The notes beneath the pieces are model-generated. The model did not search any database. It was not told the DNA's origin and was given only the letters and a program-made list of their open reading frames with translations. A program made the position numbers and the translations under genes. A stretch of DNA of 64,000 nt from Bacteroidales bacterium (GTDB taxonomy: Bacteria > Bacteroidota > Bacteroidia > Bacteroidales > UBA932), in contig JAFROX010000005.1 of assembly GCA_017429475.1 (NCBI GenBank), forward strand, positions 1-64,000. Direction: 5' to 3'. Below are positions 16,207 to 25,254 of the stretch, piece after piece (position 1 is the first letter of the stretch; every line of letters starts with the position of its first letter).

Positions 16207-17557
16207 CTTCGAATATTTTCCGGTGAAGTTTCTTGAGCACGTCGGCCATCTCGGGACGGTCTACGACGATGCTGAGGTTCAGATATGTGGTATCCTGGGA
16301 TATCATATATATCTTGCTGTCGATCACGGCATTGAATACTGTGGCCAGCAGGCCGCGCACTCCGATGATGTTCTTGCCGATTATCGATATCTGGGCCTTG
16401 TCGCGGTCAACGGTGACGTCTGCGAAAGTCGAAAGACCCTTGACGGCGCCATCCACGTTCTGGTTGGCATCCACGGTGACAGTGATGCTGGCCTCCGAAG
16501 AACTCAGCAGGTCGACCGATACGTTGTGTTTCGCGAAGGTCTTGAACACTTTCTCCATAAAGCCGACCGTATTGATCATCTTCATAGAGTAGATGTTGAT
16601 CACGCGGATATTCTCTTTGTAGGACAAGGTCTTTATGCCGTCGAACACGCAGGCGCGGCTCAGCACGGCCGTACCCTCGTTCTGGGGGTTCATCGAGTTG
16701 AGCACGTACACCGGAATGTTCTTCTTCTGCGCGGGCTCGAGGGTCAGCGGGTGAAGCACCTTGGCGCCGAAACGTGCCATTTCGGTGGCTTCCTCGTATG
16801 AGAGCTTGTTGAGGCCCTTGGTGTTGCTGACGATGCGGGGATCGGCGGTCCTCACGCCATCCACGTCGGTCCATATCTCGATGCGGTCGGCGTCGATGGC
16901 CATTCCGATCAGCGATGCGGTATAGTCGGATCCTCCACGGCCCAGAAGGGTGGGTTTGCCATCCTCGGTGGCTCCGATGAAGCCCTGGGTGATAATTGTG
17001 GAAACCTTGGCATATGCTTCCTTGACAACTCTGGGCGCATATTCTTCAAGGATTTCCATCCTCGGGTTTGCCTTGAGGTAGTCATCGTCGGTGATGACCA
17101 TCCTGCGGGCGTCGACCCAGTTGGTCTTGGTGCCGCGCATATTCATCGCGTAGGCTATGATGGTCGAAGACAGGTATTCTCCGGAAGAAATGATCATCGC
17201 CTTGTCGCATTCGCTCATATTGCCCTCGTTGAGGTGCTCTTCCAGCGTGGTGAATATCCTGTTTATCTTGCCGCGGACATCGCGGTCCTTGCGCTCGTTG
17301 ACTTCGGGCAAGGTGGCGTTGATATCGTCTACGATGCCCATATGGCGGGCCTTGAGGGCTGCAATGGCATCTGAAGCTTCCTCCTGCTTGCACGCCTCCG
17401 CAAGGTTGATCACATTGTAGAGGGCGTCGGTAACCTTGGCACAGGCAGAAACCACCATCACGGGCTTCTGGTGAAGCTTCGATTCGACTATCGATATTGT
17501 CCTTAGCATTGCGGTCGCATCAGCCACGGATGTGCCGCCGAATTTCATTATGATCAT
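16190..17557 (-). CDS. lysC: Aspartate kinase, monofunctional
   Basis: This 455-residue kinase phosphorylates aspartate. MKFGGTSVADA at the N-terminus, IITQGFIGATEDGKPTLLGRGGSDYTA and EIWTDVDGVRTADPR are catalytic blocks. Two ACT domains follow from about residue 300 and probably sense lysine. I use the ATG at 17557, which overlaps the asd stop as ATGA; an ATG nine bases on would also work. A second aspartate kinase is fused in thrA, so flux to lysine and to threonine/methionine can be controlled separately. Confidence 0.94.
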   Translation of the reverse strand: MIIMKFGGTSVADATAMLRTISIVESKLHQKPVMVVSACAKVTDALYNVINLAEACKQEEASDAIAALKARHMGIVDDINATLPEVNERKDRDVRGKINRIFTTLEEHLNEGNMSECDKAMIISSGEYLSSTIIAYAMNMRGTKTNWVDARRMVITDDDYLKANPRMEILEEYAPRVVKEAYAKVSTIITQGFIGATEDGKPTLLGRGGSDYTASLIGMAIDADRIEIWTDVDGVRTADPRIVSNTKGLNKLSYEEATEMARFGAKVLHPLTLEPAQKKNIPVYVLNSMNPQNEGTAVLSRACVFDGIKTLSYKENIRVINIYSMKMINTVGFMEKVFKTFAKHNVSVDLLSSSEASITVTVDANQNVDGAVKGLSTFADVTVDRDKAQISIIGKNIIGVRGLLATVFNAVIDSKIYMISQDTTYLNLSIVVDRPEMADVLKKLHRKIFEDGNFN

Positions 17558-18549
17558 AACAGGGCGAAAGCTATTCTGACAGCATTGGTGGCGGCACCGA
17601 TACGCAGGTTGTCGGCCGCAATCCACATATTGAGACAGTTCTCGGCGGAGAAATCCCTGCGGAGCCTTCCCACCAGCACGTCGTTGGTGCCGAAAGCGTC
17701 CAGAGGCATCGGATATACGTTGTGGGCGGGATCGTCGCAGAGCACGCAACTCGGAGCCTTGCCCTCTGCATAGATGGCCTTCACCTCGTCGAGGTCGTAG
17801 TCTTTCTCGAACTGCACGTTTATCGACTCGCTGTGACCGCCTGTCACGGGCACGCGCACGGTCGTGGCTGTGACCTTGATGCTGTCGTCGCCGAAGATCT
17901 TGCAGGTCTCGTTGACCATCTTCATCTCTTCCTTGGTGTAGCCGTTGTCGAGGAACACGTCGATATGGGGAAGGATGTTGCGGTCGATCTGGTGAGGATA
18001 TGCATTGGGGAGGTCAAGAGCCTGCTCGCCGCGCTCGCGGAGCATCTGGTGGATGCCTTTCATACCGCTGCCGGTGACTGACTGGTAGGTCGACACCACG
18101 ATCCTCTTGATCTTGTAGCGCTCGTGGAGCGGAGCCAGGGCCAGCACCATCTGGATGGTGGAGCAGTTGGGGTTGGCGATGATATAGTCATTCGGACCGA
18201 TGGCCGATGCGTTGATCTCGGGAACCACCAGGGGAACGGAAGGATCCATCCTCCAGCAGGAAGAGTTGTCAACAACCTTGCAGCCCACAGCGGCGAACTT
18301 GGGAGCCCATTCCTTCGAAACACCTGCTCCTGCGGAGAACAGTGCGATATCCGGCTTTGCCGCAACGCCGTCCTCAAGGCTCACCACGGTGTATTCCTTG
18401 CCCTGGAAGGTAACTTTCTTGCCAACTGATTTTTCTGATGCGCACGGAACGAGTTCGCTTACCGGGAAGTTCAGCTCTTCGAGCACTTCTCTCATCTTCG
18501 TTCCTACGAGGCCTGTTGCTCCAACAACAGCGACTTTGACTTTTTTCAT
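17554..18549 (-). CDS. asd: Aspartate-semialdehyde dehydrogenase
   Basis: A 331-residue enzyme reducing aspartyl phosphate. The nucleotide-binding motif is VVGATGLVGTKM (about 8-19). The active-site cysteine is in IIANPNCSTIQM (about 126-137), and the catalytic His is in VPVTGGHSESINV. The start at 18549 gives the conserved N-terminus MKKVKVAVVGATG; longer in-frame extensions overlap thrA. It sits 22 nt downstream of thrA and shares 4 bp with lysC. Confidence 0.95.
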   Translation of the reverse strand: MKKVKVAVVGATGLVGTKMREVLEELNFPVSELVPCASEKSVGKKVTFQGKEYTVVSLEDGVAAKPDIALFSAGAGVSKEWAPKFAAVGCKVVDNSSCWRMDPSVPLVVPEINASAIGPNDYIIANPNCSTIQMVLALAPLHERYKIKRIVVSTYQSVTGSGMKGIHQMLRERGEQALDLPNAYPHQIDRNILPHIDVFLDNGYTKEEMKMVNETCKIFGDDSIKVTATTVRVPVTGGHSESINVQFEKDYDLDEVKAIYAEGKAPSCVLCDDPAHNVYPMPLDAFGTNDVLVGRLRRDFSAENCLNMWIAADNLRIGAATNAVRIAFALL

Positions 18550-18571
18550 ATTATGATGGTGTATTTCTAGA

Positions 18572-20998
18572 TTATCGACATTCACAAATATTTCCATATA
18601 CGCCTTCGGCGGTGATTCGGGCTCCGGCGCCGGCTCCCTTGATGAAAATGGGGGTCGGATAGAGCTTGGTGCTGAGCGATACCGCAGCGTCGGTGCCTTC
18701 GCAGTTGTAGAACGGATGCTGGGCATCTATTTCCATAAGGCCGATCACTACGTCGTTGCCTTCGATCTTGGCCACATACCTCAACTTGGCGCCGGCCTCG
18801 AACGCTTTCTTCCTCAGGCCGCTGAAATAATCCTCATTCCTCTTGAGAGCCTCGAAGAAGCTGTCCACGTCGCCTTTGAGGCATTCCTCGGGAAGGAAGC
18901 CTTCGATCTTGATGTCAGACTCTTCGATCTCCGCTCCGGCTTCGCGGGCCATAATGATGGCCTTGCGCAGCACGTCGGTACCCTGCAGGTCGGTGCGGGG
19001 ATCAGGCTCTGCATAGCCCAGTTCCTTCGAGCGGCGCACGATTGTTTCGAAAGTGTCCTTGCAGCCCTCCTTGCAATACTCGCTGAAGATGTAGTTCAGC
19101 GTGCCGGAAACGATGGCTTCGATCTTCTCCACCTTGTCGCCCGATGACTGCAGCAGGCTTATGGTTTTCAGGATGGGCAGGGCCGCACCCACATTGGTAT
19201 CGTAATAAAAAGGCACCTTACCGCCCCTTGCCGCCGCACGGATGCGGTGGTAGAGGGCCATATCCTGTGAGTTCGCTATCTTGTTGCAGGTGACCACTCC
19301 GATGCCGCTCTGCAGGATGCCGGGATAGAAGTTGGCAAGAGCCTTGTCGGAGGTGCAGTCCACCAGCACCGAGTTCGGCAGACGCATCTCGATGGCGTCG
19401 TTGATGAAGTCGTTGATGTTGGTGCGGCGGTCAGACTTGGCTCCAAGCACCTCTGCGATCTTGTTCACGTCCACTCCCTTCTTGCACATATAGCGGTTGC
19501 GGGTGTTGCAGATGCCAGCTATGTTGATGGCCTTGCCGTTCTGGTTGATCACGTCGATGAGCTGGCGGCCCACATTGCCGTAACCAATTATGAACAGGTT
19601 GAGAGGCTTCTGGCTTTCATAGAAGAACTCGTCGTGGATGGCCACGAGGCTCTTCTCCACGTCGTCGGTAGCCACGATTGCGGAAACGTTCCTTTCTGAA
19701 GATCCCTGGGCGATGGCTCGGATGTTGATGCCCTCGCGGCCGAGAGCCTCGAACATCTTGCCGCTGGCTCCGGCGTGGTTCTTCATATCGTCACCCACAA
19801 GGCTGATGATGGAATAGCCGGTCTCCACCTTGAGTGGCTCCAGCTTGCCAAGGCTGATCTCGTATGCGAAACGCTCGTCGACAGCTTTCTTTGCAACCTC
19901 AGCATCCTTCTCGGAAATCACAACAAGCATAGTGTGGACCGAAGAGGCCTGGGTGATGAGGATGATGTTGATGGAATTGGCGCTGAGCACTTCGAAGAGC
20001 TTGCTTGAATAGCCGGGGACGCCGACCATTCCGCTGCCTTCCATCGACAGAAGGGCGAGGTTGTCGCTGTTGGAGATGCCTTTTATGAAGTTCGACCCCT
20101 CGGGCGGGTTGCGCTCGATGCGGGTAGCCTTGCCGTGCGGGTCGAAGGTGTTCTTCACTATGATGGGAATACCCTTGCTTACTACGGGCTGGATGGTCGG
20201 AGGGAAGATGACCTTGGCTCCGAAGTGCGACAGCTCGAGGGCCTCGCGGTAGGAGATGTTCTCGATGGTCATCGCGCCGGGCACGATGCGAGGATCGGCG
20301 GTCATCATACCGTTGACGTCGGTCCATATCTCAAGCTTGCGTGCAGACAATGCGGCCGCAACGATTGCGGCGGTGTAGTCTCCACCTCCGCGGCTGAGGG
20401 TGGTCACACGGCCTTCCTTGTCGCTGGCCACGAATCCGGGCACGATTATCAGCTTGGCGCGGCAGCCCTTGAACGCTTCGCCAATCAGCGATTCGGTCAG
20501 CTCCTGGTCCACCACGTTCTTGCTGCCGTCATAGTCGGTCTTCACCACTTTGCGTGCGTCCAGCCATTTGCAGTTGATGCCTACGGAAGTGAACTTGGCT
20601 GCAAGTATCTTGGTTGACAGCAGTTCTCCGAAACTCATAATCCAGTCCATAGTGGAATGGCTGATCTCACGGATATGGAACACGCTGTCGCAGATTCCGC
20701 GCAGCTCGTCGAAAAGCTCGCCGAGGTCAGCCATCAACGCTGTGCCGAAATCCTCCATCTGGAGGTTTTCGACTATGTCGTAGTGCTCTTTCTCGAGCTT
20801 TGAGAGTTTGTCCTTGTAGCTGATGTCGGCTGCTGCGGCTTTGTTGCCGATTTCGATAAGGGCGTCGGTAGCGCCGTGGATAGCTGATGATACCAGAACG
20901 GTCTTGTCGTTCTCGAGTTCTCCGAGGACGATCTCGACCACTTTCTTCATATTCTCAGCATTGGCGACTGAGGTTCCGCCGAATTTCAGAATCTGCAT
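18572..20998 (-). CDS. thrA: Bifunctional aspartate kinase / homoserine dehydrogenase
   Basis: An 808-residue fusion. The kinase half (about 1-300) shows LKFGGTSVANAENM, GFVASDKEGRVTTLSRGGGDYTA and EIWTDVNGMMTADPR. Two ACT domains span about 310-455. The dehydrogenase half (about 460-808) opens with LFIIGYGNVGRQL and includes GTLNYIFSEY and GYAEPDPRTDLQGTDVLRK. It commits aspartate to homoserine, the precursor of threonine and of the O-acetylhomoserine used by MetX/MetY. It lies 7 nt after metX. Confidence 0.96.
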   Translation of the reverse strand: MQILKFGGTSVANAENMKKVVEIVLGELENDKTVLVSSAIHGATDALIEIGNKAAAADISYKDKLSKLEKEHYDIVENLQMEDFGTALMADLGELFDELRGICDSVFHIREISHSTMDWIMSFGELLSTKILAAKFTSVGINCKWLDARKVVKTDYDGSKNVVDQELTESLIGEAFKGCRAKLIIVPGFVASDKEGRVTTLSRGGGDYTAAIVAAALSARKLEIWTDVNGMMTADPRIVPGAMTIENISYREALELSHFGAKVIFPPTIQPVVSKGIPIIVKNTFDPHGKATRIERNPPEGSNFIKGISNSDNLALLSMEGSGMVGVPGYSSKLFEVLSANSINIILITQASSVHTMLVVISEKDAEVAKKAVDERFAYEISLGKLEPLKVETGYSIISLVGDDMKNHAGASGKMFEALGREGINIRAIAQGSSERNVSAIVATDDVEKSLVAIHDEFFYESQKPLNLFIIGYGNVGRQLIDVINQNGKAINIAGICNTRNRYMCKKGVDVNKIAEVLGAKSDRRTNINDFINDAIEMRLPNSVLVDCTSDKALANFYPGILQSGIGVVTCNKIANSQDMALYHRIRAAARGGKVPFYYDTNVGAALPILKTISLLQSSGDKVEKIEAIVSGTLNYIFSEYCKEGCKDTFETIVRRSKELGYAEPDPRTDLQGTDVLRKAIIMAREAGAEIEESDIKIEGFLPEECLKGDVDSFFEALKRNEDYFSGLRKKAFEAGAKLRYVAKIEGNDVVIGLMEIDAQHPFYNCEGTDAAVSLSTKLYPTPIFIKGAGAGARITAEGVYGNICECR

Positions 20999-21005
20999 AT
21001 GTGTG

Positions 21006-22016
21006 TCAATTAAATAGTTCGAAATGTTTCCTTATGGCCTCGCCTATCTGCTGATACTCCAGCAGGAAGCCGTCGTGGCCGAAGTCGGAGCTTATCACCT
21101 CGAGCACGCCGTGAGGCACGCCGTCAGCAATGCGGGCGCTCTCCTCCACGGGGAAGAGAATGTCACTGTCGATGCCGATGCACAGGGTGTGGGCCGTAAT
21201 CTTCTTCAGGGCTTCTTCGATGCCTCCGCGGCCGCGGCCGATGTTGTGGGTGTCGACTCCGAGCGTAAGTGAAAAATATGAGTATGCGTCGAAACGGTTC
21301 ACGAGTTTCTGGCCCTGGTACTGCTGGTAAGTCACCGCACGGTGCGCCAGGAGGAAATTCTCGTCGGTTTCGAATTGTGTGGCTACATATCCTTCGTAGT
21401 TGCGGTATGTGGTGAGAGCCATGCTCCTGGCTGCAGCCAGTCCTGCCGCGCCGCCGTGAAGGTCTTTCTGCTCATCGAAGGTGGGATCTGCAAGGATGGC
21501 CATCCGCTGCGCCTCGAGGGTTGCGGTGCACCAGGGGCTCACCACGGCGCTGGTTGCCAGCAGACAGAGGTTCCTGACCACCTGGGGATGGCTGACCGCC
21601 CATTCTATTGACTGGAATCCGCCGTTGCTGCCGCCCACCAGGAAATCGATCGTCCCGATGCCGAGATGCTTCCGAAGAAGTTCGTGCGCAGCCACCAGGT
21701 CACGGATTGTCACCAGTGGGAAACGCCTCATCGGAGCCTTGGCATAATTCGACGGACCGGTCGTGCCGTAGCAGGAACCAAGGATGTTGGCGCAGATGAC
21801 GAAGTACTTGTCCGTATCGAACAGCAGGCCGGGACCGCAGAGAGTGTCCCACCATTCAGACGGGTCGGAATTGGCCGTCAGGGCGTGACATATCCATATA
21901 ACCTTCTTGCCGACAGGGCTTTCGCAGCTTATGTGATACCTGATGTTGATATCCTCAAGCTCGCCTCCGGCTTCAAGATTTAATTTGCCTTTATGGATAT
22001 AATTGCGTTCCAGCAT
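21006..22016 (-). CDS. metX: Homoserine O-acetyltransferase
   Basis: A 336-residue alpha/beta hydrolase-fold enzyme that acetylates homoserine with acetyl-CoA. The nucleophile elbow reads LVGGSNGGFQSIEWA (about residues 125-139), with the acid in IGIDSDILFP and the His in DFGHDGFLLE. SCYGTTGPSNYAK is also typical of MetX. It leads the ten-gene minus-strand run and diverges from metY, the next enzyme in methionine synthesis. The 5' region holds a structured element described separately. Confidence 0.94.
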   Translation of the reverse strand: MLERNYIHKGKLNLEAGGELEDINIRYHISCESPVGKKVIWICHALTANSDPSEWWDTLCGPGLLFDTDKYFVICANILGSCYGTTGPSNYAKAPMRRFPLVTIRDLVAAHELLRKHLGIGTIDFLVGGSNGGFQSIEWAVSHPQVVRNLCLLATSAVVSPWCTATLEAQRMAILADPTFDEQKDLHGGAAGLAAARSMALTTYRNYEGYVATQFETDENFLLAHRAVTYQQYQGQKLVNRFDAYSYFSLTLGVDTHNIGRGRGGIEEALKKITAHTLCIGIDSDILFPVEESARIADGVPHGVLEVISSDFGHDGFLLEYQQIGEAIRKHFELFN

Positions 22017-22017
22017 T

Positions 22018-22162
22018 TGAATATTTCAGATTGAATGGATTGAGGGAATGGTTCAGAATTTTTCCGGGGGCACTCCCGACCCCGCAAGGATTTGGTATGA
22101 GGGAAGCGAAAGCATCGTTTAGCGATGCATTCGCATGGGCTTTATGAAGACTGAAATATTCA
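22018..22162 (-). promoter_or_regulatory. Structured leader or MITE-like element ahead of metX
   Basis: A perfect 12-bp inverted repeat (TGAATATTTCAG at 22018-22029, CTGAAATATTCA at 22151-22162) encloses two hairpins: a GCGAA/GCATCG stem at 22106-22134 and a GGGG/CCCC stem at 22066-22083. The 3' arm ends two bases from the metX start, so closing the stem would affect ribosome access. A minus-strand promoter lies just upstream (TATCTTTG at 22192-22185 with TTG 21 nt before). I do not recognise a SAM-I or SAM-II core. It may be a new regulatory leader or a small palindromic mobile element. Confidence 0.6.
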
Positions 22163-22184
22163 CTGAATTGTTCATAACCGGGTG

Positions 22185-22216
22185 CAAAGATAGAAGAAAA
22201 ACTTGATATGATACAA
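22185..22216 (-). promoter_or_regulatory. Probable metX-operon promoter
   Basis: On the minus strand, TTG at 22216-22214 is followed after 21 nt by TATCTTTG at 22192-22185, matching the Bacteroidota -33/-7 pattern. Transcription should begin near 22180 and give a leader of about 165 nt before metX. Confidence 0.65.
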
Positions 22217-22232
22217 TATTGACGCGATTTTT

Positions 22233-22240
22233 TACCTTTG
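22233..22240 (+). promoter_or_regulatory. -7 box of metY promoter
   Basis: TACCTTTG fits TAnnTTTG and lies 23 nt before the metY ATG. It diverges from the metX promoter about 40 bp away. The -33 match is weak. Confidence 0.55.
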
Positions 22241-22263
22241 CGGAAACTGTTTATAACGTGTCT

Positions 22264-23562
22264 ATGCAAAAGGAAAACAAAGGGTTCAGCCCCGACACAC
22301 TTTGCCTCAAGGCTGGTTGGGACCCCAAGACGGGAGAAGCCCGTCAGATGCCCATCTATCAGACCACCACTTTCAAGTACGAAACCACAGCCCAGATGGC
22401 CGATCTTTTCGACCTCAAGACCAGCGGCTATTTCTATACAAGACTCCAGAATCCGACCAACGACTTCGTCGCAGCCAAGATAGCTGCTTTGGAAGGCGGT
22501 GTGGCTGCAATGCTCACCTCATCAGGCCAGGCAGCCTCGTTCTATGCCATTTTCAACATCTGCGAAGCAGGCGACCATTTCGTCAGCGCCTCCACCATCT
22601 ACGGCGGCACCTTCAACCTCTTCGCAGTGACTATGAAGAAAATGGGCATCGACGTGACCTTCGTCGACGCCGACGCTTCGGAAGAGGAGATTGCAGCGGC
22701 CTTCAAGCCTAACACCAAGCTGCTCTTCGGCGAGACCATCACCAACCCGTCGGTGAACGTGCTTGACATCGAGAAGTTCGCCCGCGTGGCCCACAGCCAC
22801 GGCGTTCCGCTCATCATCGACAACACCTTCCCCACGCCCATCAACTGCAGGCCCTTCGACTGGGGCGCCGACATCGTCACCCACGCCACCACCAAATATA
22901 TGGACGGCCACTCGTCTTCAGTGGGAGGAGCCATCGTCGACAGCGGCAACTTCGACTGGATGGCCCACGCCGACAAGTTCCCGGGTCTGACGCAGCCCGA
23001 CCCGTCATACCACGGACTGACCTATGCCGAGGCCTTCGGCAAAGGCGCATATATCACCAAGGCCACTACCCAGCTGATGCGCGATTTCGGAAGCATTCCT
23101 TCGCCGTTCAACTCATATATCCTGAATCTCGGCCTAGAGTCGCTGTCAGCCCGTATGGAGCGCCACTGCAAGAACGCCCTGAAGGTGGCTGAATACCTGC
23201 AGGGACGCGAGGATGTGGCCTGGATCAAGTTCCCCGGCCTGCCCGGCGACAAATATCACGAACTGGCGATGAAACAGAGCCGCAACGGCTACACCACAGG
23301 CGTGATGTGCTTCGGCATCAAAGGCGGACGCGACCGCTCCATAAAATTTATGGACAGCCTCAATCTCATCAATATGGAGACCCACGTGGCTGATTCCTGC
23401 TCCTGCGTGCTGCACCCGGCAAGCCACACACACCGCCAGCTCACCGACGAGCAGCTGATTGCCGCAGGCGTGCAGCCCGACCTCATCCGCTTCTCAGTCG
23501 GCCTCGAAGACCCCGCCGACATCATCGCAGATCTGGACCAGGCCTTCGAAGCGATCAGGTAG
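22264..23562 (+). CDS. metY: O-acetylhomoserine aminocarboxypropyltransferase (sulfhydrylase)
   Basis: A 432-residue PLP enzyme of the Cys/Met metabolism family. It joins O-acetylhomoserine and sulfide to homocysteine. FYTRLQNPTNDFVAAKIAAL (about 56-75), TSSGQAASF, SASTIYGGTFNLF and IDNTFPTPINCRPFDWGADI precede the PLP lysine in HATTKYMDGHSSSVGG. The length and the extended loop are those of the MetY group rather than MetB. The start at 22264 is favoured over an upstream non-conserved extension. Its stop directly abuts the convergent barrel gene. Confidence 0.94.
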   Translation: MQKENKGFSPDTLCLKAGWDPKTGEARQMPIYQTTTFKYETTAQMADLFDLKTSGYFYTRLQNPTNDFVAAKIAALEGGVAAMLTSSGQAASFYAIFNICEAGDHFVSASTIYGGTFNLFAVTMKKMGIDVTFVDADASEEEIAAAFKPNTKLLFGETITNPSVNVLDIEKFARVAHSHGVPLIIDNTFPTPINCRPFDWGADIVTHATTKYMDGHSSSVGGAIVDSGNFDWMAHADKFPGLTQPDPSYHGLTYAEAFGKGAYITKATTQLMRDFGSIPSPFNSYILNLGLESLSARMERHCKNALKVAEYLQGREDVAWIKFPGLPGDKYHELAMKQSRNGYTTGVMCFGIKGGRDRSIKFMDSLNLINMETHVADSCSCVLHPASHTHRQLTDEQLIAAGVQPDLIRFSVGLEDPADIIADLDQAFEAIR

Positions 23563-24444
23563 TTACATCTTGAATTCCGGGCATAGGCTCAGGCCGATGC
23601 GGATGTAGTGCTGTGGCTTCAGAGGCGTGCCCTCGGGTAGGAACTGGCGCTGCTGCTCGAGGCCGTAGCCGTACTGAATCATATAATATACATTCTCGAA
23701 GAGGCTGTAATAAGGACGGTAGTGCAGGTCAACCTGGACTGCACAGCGGCCGAAGTAGTCGTAGGGAGTCGCCTTGAGGCGTATCTTGAAGTTCTCGTCA
23801 GCGCTCTGGAACCATAGTCCTGCTGAGAAATAGCCGTTGTAACGGTAGAAGTTGCGGATGCTCGAGACTTCTTCGATATAGCCGTAGCCGAAAGCGGTCT
23901 GGATGGCTGCCGAGAAAAGGGCTCCGTTGCGGAACGGGAAGTCGCGGTAGAGAGCAAGACGGCCGAAGGTAAGGCGGCGGGCATACTCGTCGGGAGCTCC
24001 GTTGAACTGCAGTTCGGCACCCAGCACGAGACTTGCCACTGGATTCATCTTTATGGTCAGTTCGGCTCCGGGGGCAAAGATGGTTTCGGAAACTGGGCGA
24101 GTATACTGGTATGTCTCCCAGAACGATGTCTGCTCGTATTTGACAAGCAGGGTAGCGTTGTCATCGTTTACGAGAGTATACTGAAGGCCGATGTGGAACT
24201 TGTCGTTGAAGTCGGCTTCGCGGGTTGTTCCGGTCTTGTTGCTGAAGCCGGTCAGATAGTATTCCCCTCCATACACGCCGAGGCCCAGGTTGTCGCCCAG
24301 ATTGTAAAGCTCCGAATATTCATCTTCATCGAAATCGTACAGTTCCGGTTCGTAAACTTCCTCGACGGAGGTCGTATCGGTCTGGGCCTGCACGGCAAGG
24401 CAGGCAGCGAAAAGTGCTGCCAGCGTCAGGATACACTTTTTCAT
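23563..24444 (-). CDS. Outer-membrane beta-barrel, phospholipase A1 (PldA)-like, active site not conserved
   Basis: A 293-residue protein with a signal peptide (LAVQAQ at about residue 21) and alternating aromatic strands typical of a 12-strand barrel. FHIGLQYTLVNDD, YEQTSFWETYQ and SETIFAPGAEL line up with the PldA pattern of a kFq-S-k strand, YTQxSxWQ and FRETNYxPE. At the catalytic HQSNG block it reads LQFNG (residues 145-149), and RLTFGRL replaces SRSWNRL, so the His, Ser and Asn of the triad appear lost. The alignment is by eye. It overlaps rsmA by 4 bp. A 22-bp copy of its 3' end occurs at 33264-33285. Confidence 0.5.
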   Translation of the reverse strand: MKKCILTLAALFAACLAVQAQTDTTSVEEVYEPELYDFDEDEYSELYNLGDNLGLGVYGGEYYLTGFSNKTGTTREADFNDKFHIGLQYTLVNDDNATLLVKYEQTSFWETYQYTRPVSETIFAPGAELTIKMNPVASLVLGAELQFNGAPDEYARRLTFGRLALYRDFPFRNGALFSAAIQTAFGYGYIEEVSSIRNFYRYNGYFSAGLWFQSADENFKIRLKATPYDYFGRCAVQVDLHYRPYYSLFENVYYMIQYGYGLEQQRQFLPEGTPLKPQHYIRIGLSLCPEFKM

Positions 24445-25208
24445 TTCAACAGATTTGTAAGTTCTATGAACTGCTCCACGCTGAGCTGCTCGGGACGGAG
24501 CTGAGAATACTGCTCAGGCACGTTCTCGGAGATTGTGCGCAGCGAATTGCGCAGCGTCTTGCGGCGCTGGTTGAAAGATGTCTTTACCACTGCCTTGAAT
24601 TTGGCGGGGTCGCAGCCGAGGTCCGTGCGGTTGTTGCGGCGCAGCCTGATGACGGCCGATTTCACCTTGGGAGGCGGCACGAAGGCTCCTTCCCCGACGG
24701 TGAAGAGATATTCTATGTCGTACCAGGTCTGAAGCAGCACCGACAGGATGCCGTAGGTTTTGTTGCCGGCAGGGGCGGCGATGCGTTCAGCCACTTCTTT
24801 CTGCACCATACACACCACCTGGGGTATGCTCTCAGTGAAGTCAAGCACCTTGAAGAATATCTGAGATGAGATGTTGTAGGGGAAATTGCCGATGATGCAG
24901 AACGGTTTGTCCCCGTAAATCTTCCGGAGGTTCAGCGCAAGGAAATCTTCCTGATAGAGAGATGGAGTGAAGCCCGGGAAATTCTGGCGGAGATAATCCA
25001 CCGACTCCTCGTCGATCTCAACGGCGCGCAGGCTGATGTCGCTGCGCTGGAGCAGGTACTGCGTGAGCACTCCCATTCCAGGCCCGACTTCCAGCACGTC
25101 GGCGGGCAGCGCGAAGCCTGCGGTGTCCAGCGACGCCACGATGCGCTGCGCCACTTCCTGGTCCGTCAGGAAGTGCTGTCCCAGATATTTCTTTGCTCTT
25201 ACCTGCAT
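24441..25208 (-). CDS. rsmA: 16S rRNA dimethyladenosine transferase
   Basis: A 255-residue SAM methyltransferase that dimethylates two adjacent adenines near the 3' end of 16S rRNA during small-subunit maturation. KKYLGQHFLTD (about residues 6-16), VLEVGPGMGVLTQYLL and the catalytic IIGNFPYNISSQIFF motif are present. The start at 25208 is chosen because MQVRAKKYLGQHF matches the family N-terminus. It diverges from mutS, and a TATCTTTA box at 25229-25222 is a likely -7 element. Confidence 0.95.
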   Translation of the reverse strand: MQVRAKKYLGQHFLTDQEVAQRIVASLDTAGFALPADVLEVGPGMGVLTQYLLQRSDISLRAVEIDEESVDYLRQNFPGFTPSLYQEDFLALNLRKIYGDKPFCIIGNFPYNISSQIFFKVLDFTESIPQVVCMVQKEVAERIAAPAGNKTYGILSVLLQTWYDIEYLFTVGEGAFVPPPKVKSAVIRLRRNNRTDLGCDPAKFKAVVKTSFNQRRKTLRNSLRTISENVPEQYSQLRPEQLSVEQFIELTNLLK

Positions 25209-25217
25209 AATTATACG

Positions 25218-25249
25218 TTTGTAAAGATACTCCTTTTTCTCTACTTTTG
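25218..25249 (+). promoter_or_regulatory. mutS promoter, consensus spacing
   Basis: TTTG at 25218-25221, a 20-nt spacer, then TACTTTTG at 25242-25249 give a full Bacteroidota promoter. Only 5 nt separate the box from the mutS ATG, so the message should be leaderless or nearly so. The -33 element abuts the presumed rsmA -7 box on the other strand. Confidence 0.8.
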
Positions 25250-25254
25250 CGTAT

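Noticed and set aside
22018..22162. SAM riboswitch at metX
   Set aside because: The position is right, but I could not match the SAM-I core or the SAM-II pseudoknot consensus by eye, so I list it only as an unassigned structured element.
21991..22269. 92-codon frame covering the metX leader
   Set aside because: It has no family resemblance, spans the promoter, and its sequence is explained by inverted repeats.
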